This document shows positions 8,272 to 16,851 of a stretch of DNA of 40,648 nt, piece by piece. Both the position numbers and the translations under genes were made by a program. The notes below the pieces were generated by a model, which was not told where the DNA came from, ran no database searches, and saw only the letters and a list, made by a program, of their open reading frames with translations. The stretch's first letter is position 1. Every line of letters starts with the position of its first letter. The DNA comes from CABRXV01 sp900754955 (GTDB lineage Bacteria; Actinomycetota; Coriobacteriia; Coriobacteriales; Eggerthellaceae), in the NCBI GenBank assembly GCA_902475005.1, contig CABRXV010000010.1:1-40648 (forward strand), given 5' to 3'.

Positions 8272-10425
8272 ATGAAAGCAACGCGACAAGATCTCGACAT
8301 CGATTACGCAAGCGATCTTCATCTCATCAAGACCATGTCCGAAGATGACTCGTTTTGGGAGAGGATCTTCGACGCCAAGCTGCAGTTTTTGAACTTCGGC
8401 GTCGATCCGCGCGCATCCGACTGCGTGCGCCCCGAGGTCGCCTGGTCGTGGATTATCTCGCGCAACAAGGGGCTCGACCCCGACCAGCCGTCGCTCGGCG
8501 AGTACGTGTCCGAGGAATACGTCGCGGAGACCAAACGCCGCAACGCGCACCTCATCGAGGCCACGAAGGAGCGCCTGCAGAGCATCGCGTCGCTCAACAT
8601 GGAGAACGACTACATCTTCGAGCTCATGGACATCGAGGGGCTCTCCCTCATCCAGATCGGCGACCTCCAGCTGCACCAGTTCGTCGGCCCGCGCTACCTC
8701 GTCAGCGAGAAGAACGCCGGCACGAACGCGCACTCGCTCAGCATGCGCCACAAGCGGCCCTTCGCCCTCATCGGTCCCGAGCACTACTGCTTCGCGCTGC
8801 AGAGCCTCATCGCCTGCGCCGCGCCCATCCTCGACCAGTATGACAACTCGGTGGAGGCGCTCCTGCTCACGCAGCCCATCCCCGACACGTTCACCACCGC
8901 CGACCGCAAGCTGCTCATCCACGCGATGAGCCTCGTGGCGTCGATCGCGAATTCGATCAGCGCCCAGCTGCGCGCCGACGGCATCGAATCGGAGTACGAC
9001 CACGCCAACATGGAGGCGCAGCTCTACGAGAGCATCTCGCGCAACCTCATCAACAGCATCCAGGAGGGCATCCTCGTGGTGGGCAACGACACCGTCGTGC
9101 AGCACGCCAGCCCCGAGGCGGCCCACATTCTCGGCACGCCGCCCGAGGACATCGAGGGCAGCCCCCTCTGCGCGCTCGTCGACTTCGGCAGCGCCGACGA
9201 GGCTCATGCGTTCTTCGAGAGCGGCAAGAGCCGCACCATCGTCGTCAACGGCTACGAGTACCGCGCGAGTTCGCGCGTCATCGCGCCCGAGACCAAAGAC
9301 AGCCCCTCGCCCGGCTACATCATCACGCTCAACAAGACGGCGAGGCCCACGGTGGGCGTGCGCCGCAAGGGCGCGGGCGACGTGGCCACCACCACGTTCG
9401 AGGGCATCCTCGGAAAGAGCCCCCAGATCGCCAAGGCGCGCGATCTCGCCCGCAAGTTCGCCCACACCGGCGAGAACATCCTCATCACCGGCGAGAGCGG
9501 CACGGGCAAGGAGCTGTTCGCCCAGGCCATCCACAACGAGGCGCGTCCCGGCGGGCCGTTCATGTCGATCAACTGCGCGTCCATCCCGCCGCGTCTCATC
9601 GAGAGCGAGCTGTTCGGCTACGAGCCCGGCACCTTCACCGGCGCCGACAAGACGGGCCGCGCAGGCAAGATCGAGCTCGCCGACGGCGGCACGCTCTTCC
9701 TCGACGAAATCGGCGACATGCCGTTCGATCTGCAGTCGACGCTGCTGCGCGTGCTCGAGAACAAGCGCGTCATGCGCCTCGGCGGCAAAAGCTACAAGCA
9801 GGTTGACTTCCGCCTCGTGTCGGCTACGAACAAGAACCTTGCCGAGCTCTCGGCCACGGGCCGCTTCCGCGAGGACCTGCTCTACCGCCTCTCGGTGCTG
9901 TCGATAAACCTGCCACCGTTGCGCGAACGTACCGACGACACGCTGTTCTTCGTGCGCTACTTCCTCAACGAGTGCCAGCTCAAAACGGGCATCGGCAAGG
10001 CCGAGCTCTCCGACGAGGCGCGCGCCTTCGTCACCTCGTACACGTGGCCCGGCAACGTGCGCCAGCTCAAGCACGCCGTGTATTCGGCGTACTACACATG
10101 CGAAGGGGGCGTCATCACCGTCGACGACTTCCCCGCCTACATCGTGCAGGGCGCCAACATGGGGAAAGAGGCCGAAGGCCTCTCCCAAAACGAATCATCT
10201 TCATCTTTCAAGGTTCAGCCGCGCATCGACGCCAACGGCCTCGAGATTCCCTCGAGCGCAACACCGACGCACGGTCTTCCAACGCTTCGCCTCGCCGAAC
10301 TCGAACGGCTCGCCATCGAGGAGGCCATGCGCCTCAGCAAGGGCAACGCCATGAAGGCGGTCGAACTGCTCGGCATCAGCAAGGCCACGCTGTACCGAAA
10401 ACTGCGCGAGGCAAAGAGGGGCTAG
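8272..10425 (+). CDS. sigma-54-dependent transcriptional activator
   Basis: A 717-aa bacterial enhancer-binding protein. The N-terminal 230 or so residues look like a GAF-type ligand-sensing domain, followed by a PAS domain (about 240-345) and an AAA+ domain with Walker A GESGTGKE (near 407) and Walker B LFLDEIG (near 478). The sigma-54-contacting loop reads GTFTGA (453-458) instead of the usual GAFTGA. A Fis-type helix-turn-helix ends the protein (NAMKAVELLGISKATLYRKL). The start at 8272 is chosen for the purine-rich GGGGGAGGGGGAG just upstream; the longer open frame would run back into the divergent LRR gene. It is transcribed towards the molybdoenzyme operon and is the obvious candidate regulator of the sigma-54 promoter at 17114-17129. 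The domain order resembles AcoR-like regulators. Confidence 0.92.
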   Translation: MKATRQDLDIDYASDLHLIKTMSEDDSFWERIFDAKLQFLNFGVDPRASDCVRPEVAWSWIISRNKGLDPDQPSLGEYVSEEYVAETKRRNAHLIEATKERLQSIASLNMENDYIFELMDIEGLSLIQIGDLQLHQFVGPRYLVSEKNAGTNAHSLSMRHKRPFALIGPEHYCFALQSLIACAAPILDQYDNSVEALLLTQPIPDTFTTADRKLLIHAMSLVASIANSISAQLRADGIESEYDHANMEAQLYESISRNLINSIQEGILVVGNDTVVQHASPEAAHILGTPPEDIEGSPLCALVDFGSADEAHAFFESGKSRTIVVNGYEYRASSRVIAPETKDSPSPGYIITLNKTARPTVGVRRKGAGDVATTTFEGILGKSPQIAKARDLARKFAHTGENILITGESGTGKELFAQAIHNEARPGGPFMSINCASIPPRLIESELFGYEPGTFTGADKTGRAGKIELADGGTLFLDEIGDMPFDLQSTLLRVLENKRVMRLGGKSYKQVDFRLVSATNKNLAELSATGRFREDLLYRLSVLSINLPPLRERTDDTLFFVRYFLNECQLKTGIGKAELSDEARAFVTSYTWPGNVRQLKHAVYSAYYTCEGGVITVDDFPAYIVQGANMGKEAEGLSQNESSSSFKVQPRIDANGLEIPSSATPTHGLPTLRLAELERLAIEEAMRLSKGNAMKAVELLGISKATLYRKLREAKRG

Positions 10426-10441
10426 GGACTCCTCTTTGCCT
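10409..10441 (+). terminator. hairpin overlapping the activator stop codon
   Basis: AGGCAAAGAGG (10409-10419) pairs with CCTCTTTGCCT (10431-10441); the TAG lies in the loop. There is no T-run downstream, so it is terminator-like or an mRNA-end stabiliser. Confidence 0.5.
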
Positions 10442-10455
10442 GCGATCGCGGCCGG

Positions 10456-10492
10456 GGCGGCGGCGCAAGACCGGCTAGAGCGCGCCGCCGCC
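10456..10492. terminator. GC hairpin between convergent genes
   Basis: GGCGGCGGCGC (10456-10466) pairs with its exact complement (10482-10492) across a 15-nt loop. It sits between the convergent activator and MFS genes and could terminate both. No U-tract is present on either strand. Confidence 0.45.
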
Positions 10493-10508
10493 TGCCGCAC
10501 GGTAAAAG

Positions 10509-11741
10509 CTAGTTGGCAGCACCCGCGTCTGCGCCCGCAGGCGCTTCCTCGATCTGCTTGGCCGGACCCTCGGCGCTGTACAGCTTCACGGGCAGCAGCA
10601 CCACTGCCGCCGCGATGCAGCAGCCGCAGATGGTCCAAGCGGCGGCCGTCCAGCCGAACGCGTCCACCACGGCACCCACGATGGGGGGCCCGAGCAGCAC
10701 GCCCAGGTTGAAGCCGATGGACACCACGCCGAGCGCCACGCCGGCGAGCTCGGGCTTCTTCACGGTCTGGGCCGTCATGGTCCACAGCACGCAGGGGAAG
10801 CCCGCGTCGACGAACGCGTACACCACCACGAACACGAGCAGCGGCGTGGGGTTGTCGAGCGTCATGCCGAACACCGACACGATGCCGTACAGCACGAGGA
10901 TGATCGCGCCGAAGAGCTTGCGGTTCTTCACGTGGTTGAGCACGGCGCCGATGATGACGGCCGCCACCACGCCGCCGAGCGAGAAGTAGCCGACCCACAT
11001 GTTGGCGCTCTCGCCGATGCTCGGAACGCTCGCCCAGTAGGTGGCGATCCAGTTCACGAAGCCGAAGCAGCCGATGCAGAAGAGCATCGTGGAAAGCGAC
11101 ATGATCCACGAGAACGGCGATTTCACGCCCTCGACGATGGACACGTCGTCGCTCTCGACGTCGGCGTAGTTCTCCTCAGGCCGCGGCGTCTTCACGCAGA
11201 TGACGTAGAACACGAGCGCCACCACGCAGAACGCGAGGCCGAACCACCACATGCCCTGCCAACCGAAGTTGAGCGTGAGCACGCCGGCAAGGAAGAACAT
11301 GATGGCCTGCGCGCACATCTGGTACGCCGCCCAGATGCTCGTGGGCAGGCCGCGCTTGCTCTCGGGGAACCACATGGCGATGATCGACGGGCCGATGACC
11401 GACATGAGACCCACGCCCATGCCCTCGACTACGCGGCTGGCGAGCAGCACGGTGATGTTCGGCACGAACAGGCCGATGAGCGAGCCGGCGATCGCGCACA
11501 CGAGTGCGATGATGCCGCCCTTCTTCGGGCCGAGCTTGTTGAGAATGATCGCCGCCGGGATGGCAATGATGATGCCGACCAGGGAGAACAGCGAGCTGAG
11601 CCATCCTGCCGTGGCGGAATCGATGCTAAACGTCGTCTGCAGCAGCTCCATGCAGGGCGCTACCTTGTTTTGAACCAAAGCAAGGGATACGCCGGCGAGA
11701 ATGGTCGCCAAAGCGACGATCCACGCGCGTTTCGTATTCAT
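10509..11741 (-). CDS. MFS transporter (OFA-like), distal operon gene
   Basis: A 410-aa inner-membrane transporter with about 12 membrane segments. The N-terminus (WIVALATILAGVSLALVQNK, then a short amphipathic stretch and GWLSSLFSLVGI) and the loop MWFPESKRG resemble organic-anion-type MFS carriers. It is a clear paralogue of the adjacent protein at 11951-13216, sharing the VQNK...P motif in segment 1, MWFPxxKRG in the central loop and GVLLGPPIVGAVVDAFGW-like sequence near the end. The start ATG follows GAAGGAGGG. It is probably the last gene of the molybdoenzyme operon and a candidate for uptake of the enzyme's substrate or export of its product. Confidence 0.88.
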   Translation of the reverse strand: MNTKRAWIVALATILAGVSLALVQNKVAPCMELLQTTFSIDSATAGWLSSLFSLVGIIIAIPAAIILNKLGPKKGGIIALVCAIAGSLIGLFVPNITVLLASRVVEGMGVGLMSVIGPSIIAMWFPESKRGLPTSIWAAYQMCAQAIMFFLAGVLTLNFGWQGMWWFGLAFCVVALVFYVICVKTPRPEENYADVESDDVSIVEGVKSPFSWIMSLSTMLFCIGCFGFVNWIATYWASVPSIGESANMWVGYFSLGGVVAAVIIGAVLNHVKNRKLFGAIILVLYGIVSVFGMTLDNPTPLLVFVVVYAFVDAGFPCVLWTMTAQTVKKPELAGVALGVVSIGFNLGVLLGPPIVGAVVDAFGWTAAAWTICGCCIAAAVVLLPVKLYSAEGPAKQIEEAPAGADAGAAN

Positions 11742-11950
11742 AGTTCGGTTTCCCTCCTTCTTACAACGCCCCGCGCCATACGCTTCGTCGCCAACCGGTT
11801 CGCAAACAGCAGCTCGCGACGCCTCGTCTAGCGCTTGGCCGTGCGGGGCAAGCGGGCAAGCCCCTCGCCTGCCCCTTTAGTAACGTGCGGCTGCCCGGCG
11901 CCCTCCGCGCCGAACAACCGCACGTTTTCAAACGAAACTCTCAACCGCTT
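11742..11950. other. 209-bp intergenic with hairpin between the MFS paralogues
   Basis: A double hairpin at 11882-11926 has outer arms AACGTGCGG/CCGCACGTT and inner arms CGGCGC/GCGCCG. It lies 25 bases beyond the stop of the upstream MFS gene. On the minus strand it lacks a U-tract (the T-run falls on the plus side), so partial termination or mRNA processing is possible. No -24/-12 or convincing -35/-10 promoter was seen. Confidence 0.5.
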
Positions 11951-13216
11951 CTACGAAGCAATCGCCTTCTGAGTCTCGGGGTCGCCCTTGGGCGTGACGC
12001 CCTCGGAGTGACCGTGGTAGTACGTCTTCACGCCAGCGAACACGATCGCACCCACAACGGCCATGATGGCCAGCGGGATGGTTGCCGTCGCCCAACCGTA
12101 GTTCTCAATGAAGAAGCCGGTGACCGGAGGCCCAAGCAGGGTGCCAATGTTGAGGCCCACGTTGAGGATGCCGATCGCCGTACCCGAGTACTCGGGCTTC
12201 TTCGCCGTGGACGGGATGAGCGTCCAGTACACGGTGGGGATGGAGCCCTCGAGGAACGGGTAGATGAGAATGAACGGAAGGAGCAGCGCCGGGTTGGTCA
12301 TCCTGAAGCAGAAGAACAGGATGATCGCGTAGATCAGGAAGCCGATGACGGCAACGAACTTACGACGGCGCAGCGAGATGTGGTTCAGCAGCACGCCGAT
12401 GAGGATAACCACCGGCACCTCGATGGCGTACATGGCCGACACCCACAGGTTCGACTGGTTCATGTCGCCGCCGAAGAACGCCTCGGCCCAGTACAGCGAG
12501 ATGTACGTGGAGAAGCCGAAGCAGCAGAACGTGAAGATCACGCCGCCGAGGGTGAGCAGCCACGTAGCGGAGGACTTGAAGCCCTCGCCGAAGTGGAACT
12601 CTTCCTCTTCCTCACCTTCAGCGTAGTTCGGCATGCCGTGCTTGTCGGGCTCCTCGACCTTCCACATGTAAAGGACGAGCACCACAACGCAGAAGATGCA
12701 GGTGAACCACCAGACGCCCTGCCAGCCGAAGCCCTGAACCAGGCCGCCGGCGATGAGGAACAGCAGCGTCTGCGAGCACATCATCCACGAGCCCCACAGG
12801 CCCATGGGGGCGCCGCGCTTCTCGGCCGGGAACCACATGGAGATGACCGCGGGTCCCACAACGGCGATCATGCCCACGCCCACACCCTCGAGGATGCGAG
12901 AGAGCAGCAGCACGGTGAAGTTCGGAGCCAGAGCACCGATGATCGAGCCGACCGCCGCGCAGACAAGCGCGATGACGCCGACGCGCTTCACGCCGAGCTT
13001 CTGCATGAGCACCGAGGCAGGAATGGCCGTGACCAGACCCATGATGGTGAAGACCGAGGTGAGCCAGCCGGCGTCGGTCTCACCGATGCCGAACGTCGTC
13101 ATGAGGACGTCGAGCACGGGAGCGGTTTTGTTCTGGACGTTCGCCAAAGCAAAGCCGCCGAGGAAGGCGATAATGACAACGACCCAAGCGACCATTGTCT
13201 TTTGCTTTTTCGTCAT
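11951..13216 (-). CDS. MFS transporter (OFA-like)
   Basis: A 421-aa polytopic membrane protein with about 12 hydrophobic segments and an acidic central loop (EGEEEEEFHFGEGF). It is the paralogue of the transporter at 10509-11741 and shows the same FALANVQNKTAP start of segment 1, MWFPAEKRG loop and LLGPPVTGFFIENYGW near segment 11. It lies 156 bp downstream of the second zinc-ribbon gene on the same strand. The two transporters may differ in direction (substrate in, product out) or in specificity; the sequence cannot decide. Confidence 0.88.
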   Translation of the reverse strand: MTKKQKTMVAWVVVIIAFLGGFALANVQNKTAPVLDVLMTTFGIGETDAGWLTSVFTIMGLVTAIPASVLMQKLGVKRVGVIALVCAAVGSIIGALAPNFTVLLLSRILEGVGVGMIAVVGPAVISMWFPAEKRGAPMGLWGSWMMCSQTLLFLIAGGLVQGFGWQGVWWFTCIFCVVVLVLYMWKVEEPDKHGMPNYAEGEEEEEFHFGEGFKSSATWLLTLGGVIFTFCCFGFSTYISLYWAEAFFGGDMNQSNLWVSAMYAIEVPVVILIGVLLNHISLRRRKFVAVIGFLIYAIILFFCFRMTNPALLLPFILIYPFLEGSIPTVYWTLIPSTAKKPEYSGTAIGILNVGLNIGTLLGPPVTGFFIENYGWATATIPLAIMAVVGAIVFAGVKTYYHGHSEGVTPKGDPETQKAIAS

Positions 13217-13372
13217 AATGTCCCCTTAGATACGAAGTATGAGCGGTTGCCCCTCTCAACCGCAGATGAATGCAGGAGAACTAGGGTCGCAAAATCAGAA
13301 ACGTACGCTTATCGGGGAATCATCGACGTCGGGGGAGAAGTCCCGCCTCGCTCCAGGCGCGATGCGCGTGCA

Positions 13373-13711
13373 TCACGACTCGAACTCGTAGCCGCACTTT
13401 CGGCATGTCTTGCGCGAGCCCAACACGTAGCTGCCGCATTCCGGGCAGAGCTTCGTGCGTCCCTTTTCCAGGCAATCGTTGCACAAGGGCTTTTCGAACG
13501 GCGTACAGAAGAAGCAGGCTTTCTTAACCTCGGCGTTAAGATGCGTGACCGCCTTTTTGTCGTCATGGGGAACCGGAGCGCCACACTTTACGCAAACGTC
13601 GCGCTCGTAGAGGTTGTACCATCCGCAAGACGGGCACTCAACCGGGTATTTGAACTCGGCTTTCTTGTGACAGCGTTGACACCACGGGCTGCACGTTCTG
13701 CAATTGGGCAT
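13373..13711 (-). CDS. multi-zinc-ribbon protein
   Basis: A 112-aa Cys-rich protein with at least four CxxC-type knuckle pairs: CRTCSPWCQRC at the N-terminus, CPSCGWYNL...CVKCG, CFFCTPFEKPLCNDC, and CPECG...CRKCG at the C-terminus. The pattern is that of rubredoxin-like or zinc-ribbon folds, not [4Fe-4S] ferredoxins, because the CxxCxxCxxxC motif is missing. There is no membrane segment or DNA-binding domain beyond the ribbons. Its ATG is preceded by GAGGTGA. It lies 61 bp downstream of another zinc-ribbon gene, within the molybdoenzyme operon. Possible roles are metal handling, electron transfer if the sites hold iron, or enzyme assembly; I do not recognise the family. Confidence 0.8.
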   Translation of the reverse strand: MPNCRTCSPWCQRCHKKAEFKYPVECPSCGWYNLYERDVCVKCGAPVPHDDKKAVTHLNAEVKKACFFCTPFEKPLCNDCLEKGRTKLCPECGSYVLGSRKTCRKCGYEFES

Positions 13712-13772
13712 ACCCGCATCACCTCGAAATCAAATACCCGGCAGTATCGTCAAAACGTAATTTCCGCACCAA

Positions 13773-14018
13773 CTAAGCTTGCGGAGGCTTCGGAGCGCCA
13801 GGAGCACCCGGAGCGCTGGGAGCCTTGTCGAGGCCCTTCGGCTTCAGGGAGATCTCCTGAGGAGCGGAAGGAGCCGGAGCGTTGCCGCCGCCCGCAGCTT
13901 CCTTGGAAGCAGCCAGATCAGCGCCGCACTTCATGCAGGTCTCGTTGGTGGGCTTGTTGAAAGCACCGCACTCGAGGCACTTCACCACCGTGACGGTATT
14001 AGCAGGTCTGTAACACAT
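13773..14018 (-). CDS. single zinc-ribbon small protein
   Basis: An 81-aa protein with one zinc ribbon (CLECGAFNKPTNETCMKCGA, residues 14-33) followed by a Pro/Ala/Lys-rich, probably disordered tail. The start is well supported by AAGGAG 5-6 nt upstream of the ATG. It sits between the Fe-S subunit and the larger zinc-ribbon protein, in the same direction. A small cytosolic accessory or adaptor role in maturing the molybdoenzyme is possible, but no function can be assigned from the sequence. Confidence 0.8.
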   Translation of the reverse strand: MCYRPANTVTVVKCLECGAFNKPTNETCMKCGADLAASKEAAGGGNAPAPSAPQEISLKPKGLDKAPSAPGAPGAPKPPQA

Positions 14019-14050
14019 AGCTTCTCCTTGACATTGATCTTAAACTGGAG

Positions 14051-14091
14051 GGCTGGCGCCCCGTTGGGATGTAGGGGGCGGGGCGCCAGCC
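14051..14091. terminator. 13-bp hairpin inside the operon
   Basis: GGCTGGCGCCCCG (14051-14063) pairs exactly with 14079-14091, between the Fe-S gene (stop at 14109) and the 81-aa zinc-ribbon gene. There is no U-tract. It probably stabilises the upstream mRNA or causes partial termination, giving more of the enzyme than of the accessory proteins and transporters. Confidence 0.55.
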
Positions 14092-14108
14092 ACAGGGGGG
14101 TGGAGGGA

Positions 14109-14456
14109 CTACTGCTCAGGGACGTAGATCCAGGAGCGAGGCATCTCCTTGGCCTTCTCGGCCAGTTCCTCAACCGTGCCGTACTTCATGCAGGCAGCCT
14201 GGCAATGATGCACGCAGGTGGGAAGCTTGCCCATCTCGGTACGATCCTTGCAGAGGTCGCACAGCGACGTGAACACGGGAAGAATCGTGTACTCGAACTT
14301 GCCGTTCGGGAACTTGGTCGGGCCGTCCTCGAAGAGCATGATGCCGTTGGCCTCGCCGGCCTGCCAGCCGTGCTCGACCTTGCAAGCCATCACACAGGAG
14401 CGGCAACCGGTGCACCACTGGTAATCGACAAGAATGCCGTATTTCTGATCAGCCAT
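14109..14456 (-). CDS. [4Fe-4S] ferredoxin-like subunit of the molybdoenzyme
   Basis: A 115-aa cytoplasmic electron-transfer protein. The first cluster motif is C15-x2-C18-x2-C21-x3-C25; the second group is C66-x2-C69-x11-C81-x3-C85-x3-C89, enough for two [4Fe-4S] clusters. It is much shorter than DmsB/NrfC-type subunits with four clusters (about 200-250 aa) and shorter than the transhydroxylase small subunit. No Tat signal or membrane segment is present. The ATG lies 2 nt after the stop of the catalytic subunit, and its GGAGG is inside the end of that gene, so the two are translationally coupled. It should pass electrons to the molybdenum site. Confidence 0.92.
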   Translation of the reverse strand: MADQKYGILVDYQWCTGCRSCVMACKVEHGWQAGEANGIMLFEDGPTKFPNGKFEYTILPVFTSLCDLCKDRTEMGKLPTCVHHCQAACMKYGTVEELAEKAKEMPRSWIYVPEQ

Positions 14457-14458
14457 AG

Positions 14459-16801
14459 TTACTTAGCCTCCCCACGAGTAATGACGCGCTCGGAGATCGA
14501 CTCGTCGTTCTCCTTGGTGACCGGGTAGATCTTGCAGATCTGGTTCGCGTACGGTGCGCCGTACAGCGTAGGACCGGTAACACCCTGAACGGTCAGGTTG
14601 TTGATGTTGGAATCGAACACACCGAACAGGCTCGGCTCGGCACCCTCGCGCTCGGGGAACCACCAGCCGTGCTCTGCACGCACGGTGTCGGTCTTCAGCG
14701 AAGCGTTGAAGCGGACGCGCTGCTTGCACTTGCCGCGCATGTTCTCGACCCAGATCCAGTCGCCCTCGACGACGCCGATCTTCGCGGCGGTCTCGGGGTT
14801 GAGGTCGACCAGCGGATCGGGATGCGACTCGCGCAGACGCGGAACCTGGCGCTCCTCGCTGTGGAAGTACTCCCACGTACGGGCACCGGTGGTGAGCACG
14901 TACGGATACTCCTCGAACAGCTCCGGAGTGGAGATCGGGGACTCGGGCGGCTCCTCGTAGTACGGCAGCGGATCGAAGCCCCACGCCTCGAACAGCGTGT
15001 TGTAGAGCTCGCACTTGCCAGTGTTGGTGTTGAAGCCGGGCTGGCCGTCGTCACGCAGCCAACCGAGCTCGTACTTGCGATACGCCCAGTCGTCCGGCCA
15101 GTCGATAACCTTCTCGCACAGCTCGGGGAAGGTCTCGTCGGTCTTGTGCGGCCAACCAGCATGGAAGCGGTTGCCGGACTGGATCCACCAGGTCATGAGC
15201 TCGACGTCGTTGTCCCACGGGAACAGTCTCGGGTTGAGGCGCTTGCCCAGCTCGAGGATGATCTGCTCGTCGGACTTGGCCTCGTAGTAATCCGCGACCT
15301 TGACGATGGAGCGCAGCGGCCACCACCACACGCGAGCGGAGTTACGCTCGCAGCTCATGCCGCAGGGAAGAACGATGTCGGCGCAAGCGATGGCGGTCGG
15401 GGTCATGAACACGTCGACGCACACGTTGTACCAAACCGACTTCATGGCACGATACACGCGCGGAGCGTCGGAAGCCATGTTGGCGATCGGGTTCGTGGAC
15501 TGGATGAAGATCATGCGGATCGGATACGGCTCGCCGGTCTCGATCGCGTTGAGGGCGGTGTCGCCGTTAGCGGTCGGGTCGAAGCCGAGAGCATGCAGCG
15601 GGGAGGTCTCGACGCCGAGCATCTTGCCGAGCATCTCGTCGGAGAGGTTCCACATGCCGCAGCCGTAGGAGTCAGGAATGTCGTAAGCGCAACGCGGGAT
15701 CATCATGCCGCCGGGCACGTCGATGTCGCCGCAGATGGCGCCCATGGAGAGCAGAGCCTGAGCCAGCGGAATACCGCAGACGGTCTGGTCAACCTTGAGG
15801 CCCCACTGGATGGTGGACGGGTTGCCCTTGGCGAACAGGCGAGCAGCCTTGCGGATGTCCTCAGCGTCGACGCCGGCGATCTCCGCGGCCTTCTCCACCG
15901 GGTACTCCTTGCAGCGCTCAGCGAGCTCTTCGAAGCCGTAGCACCACTTCTCGACGAAGTCGTGATCGTAGAGGTCCTCCTCGATCATGACGCCGAGCAT
16001 GGCGATGACGACAGCAGCGTCGGTGCCGGGACGGACAGGCAGCCACACCTCAGCCTTGGAGGCAAGCCACGTGCAGGAAGGATCGAGAACGATCAGCTTC
16101 GTGCCGCCCTGCTTCATAACGTCGACGACCCAGTGACCGAAGAAGCCGTCGCCGTTGGAGGTGAGGACCTGGTTGCCGACGATGAGCATGTACTCGGGGT
16201 ACACGTACTCGGGGTCAGCGTAGCGCTTCTCGAGGTGCTGCGAGCAGTCAGCCACGAAGAAGTCGCCCATGAAGCAGTGACCGATGGTGGTACGGGGCAG
16301 GTAGCAGGCGTCGCCGGAGAGGAAGCCGAGCGTGAAGTTCGGGCTGCCGAAGCCAGCGTAGCTCAGGTACGGGGTCTGCCAGCAGATGTTACGGCCGGTG
16401 CCCTGAATGGAGAGGATGGACTCGGGGCCGTACTCTTCCCAAATCTGATGCACGTGCTCGACGATGTCGTCATAAGCCTCGTCCCACGTGATGCGCTCCC
16501 ACTTGTTCTCGCCGCGCTCACCGACACGACGCAGGGGGTACTTCAGACGATCCGGATGATAGAACGTCTCGACGACGTCGAGGCAACGCATGCACAGACG
16601 GCCCTGGTTGTACGGGCTCAGCGGGTCGCCCTCGATCTTCTCGACCTTACCGTCCTTGGTGTAGTACAGAACCGAGCAGCCGTTGTGGCAGCCGGGGGCA
16701 GTCCACATGTTGGTACGAGTGACGGTGTACTCGCCTTCCTGCCACTGCCAATCAGTTTTGTAGACGTCTTTGTTGACGCCTTCGAGTTCGTTGGTAAGCA
16801 T
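14459..16801 (-). CDS. molybdopterin oxidoreductase, acetylene hydratase / catechol dehydroxylase-like
   Basis: A 780-aa cytoplasmic enzyme of the DMSO reductase superfamily binding bis-MGD. Family motifs include WERITWDEAYDDI (near 101), KLIVLDP, WLPVRPGTDAAV and TGKCELYNTLFEAWGFDPLP. By recall, the middle and C-terminal parts resemble Pelobacter acetylene hydratase and the gut catechol dehydroxylases related to pyrogallol transhydroxylase. The N-terminal Fe-S motif has C38, C42 and C70, but the expected first Cys (position 35) is Ala, so a standard cluster is doubtful. The candidate metal ligand is the Cys in SGDACYLPR. There is no twin-arginine signal. It is coupled to the Fe-S gene and preceded by a 56-aa gene. 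The substrate is unknown; aromatic hydroxyl removal is a reasoned guess. Confidence 0.9.
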   Translation of the reverse strand: MLTNELEGVNKDVYKTDWQWQEGEYTVTRTNMWTAPGCHNGCSVLYYTKDGKVEKIEGDPLSPYNQGRLCMRCLDVVETFYHPDRLKYPLRRVGERGENKWERITWDEAYDDIVEHVHQIWEEYGPESILSIQGTGRNICWQTPYLSYAGFGSPNFTLGFLSGDACYLPRTTIGHCFMGDFFVADCSQHLEKRYADPEYVYPEYMLIVGNQVLTSNGDGFFGHWVVDVMKQGGTKLIVLDPSCTWLASKAEVWLPVRPGTDAAVVIAMLGVMIEEDLYDHDFVEKWCYGFEELAERCKEYPVEKAAEIAGVDAEDIRKAARLFAKGNPSTIQWGLKVDQTVCGIPLAQALLSMGAICGDIDVPGGMMIPRCAYDIPDSYGCGMWNLSDEMLGKMLGVETSPLHALGFDPTANGDTALNAIETGEPYPIRMIFIQSTNPIANMASDAPRVYRAMKSVWYNVCVDVFMTPTAIACADIVLPCGMSCERNSARVWWWPLRSIVKVADYYEAKSDEQIILELGKRLNPRLFPWDNDVELMTWWIQSGNRFHAGWPHKTDETFPELCEKVIDWPDDWAYRKYELGWLRDDGQPGFNTNTGKCELYNTLFEAWGFDPLPYYEEPPESPISTPELFEEYPYVLTTGARTWEYFHSEERQVPRLRESHPDPLVDLNPETAAKIGVVEGDWIWVENMRGKCKQRVRFNASLKTDTVRAEHGWWFPEREGAEPSLFGVFDSNINNLTVQGVTGPTLYGAPYANQICKIYPVTKENDESISERVITRGEAK

Positions 16802-16851
16802 ACCTTGTTTACCCCTCTCTCTTCTCTCGTTTGCTCATATGAGCGGTTTGA

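Noticed and set aside
7864..10188. 774-codon open frame on the minus strand
   Set aside because: Antisense to the sigma-54 activator, whose domains are unmistakable.
11752..11800. Possible -24/-12 promoter before the distal MFS gene
   Set aside because: TGGCGCGGGGCGTTGT has the two invariant dinucleotides one base too far apart and a poor -12.
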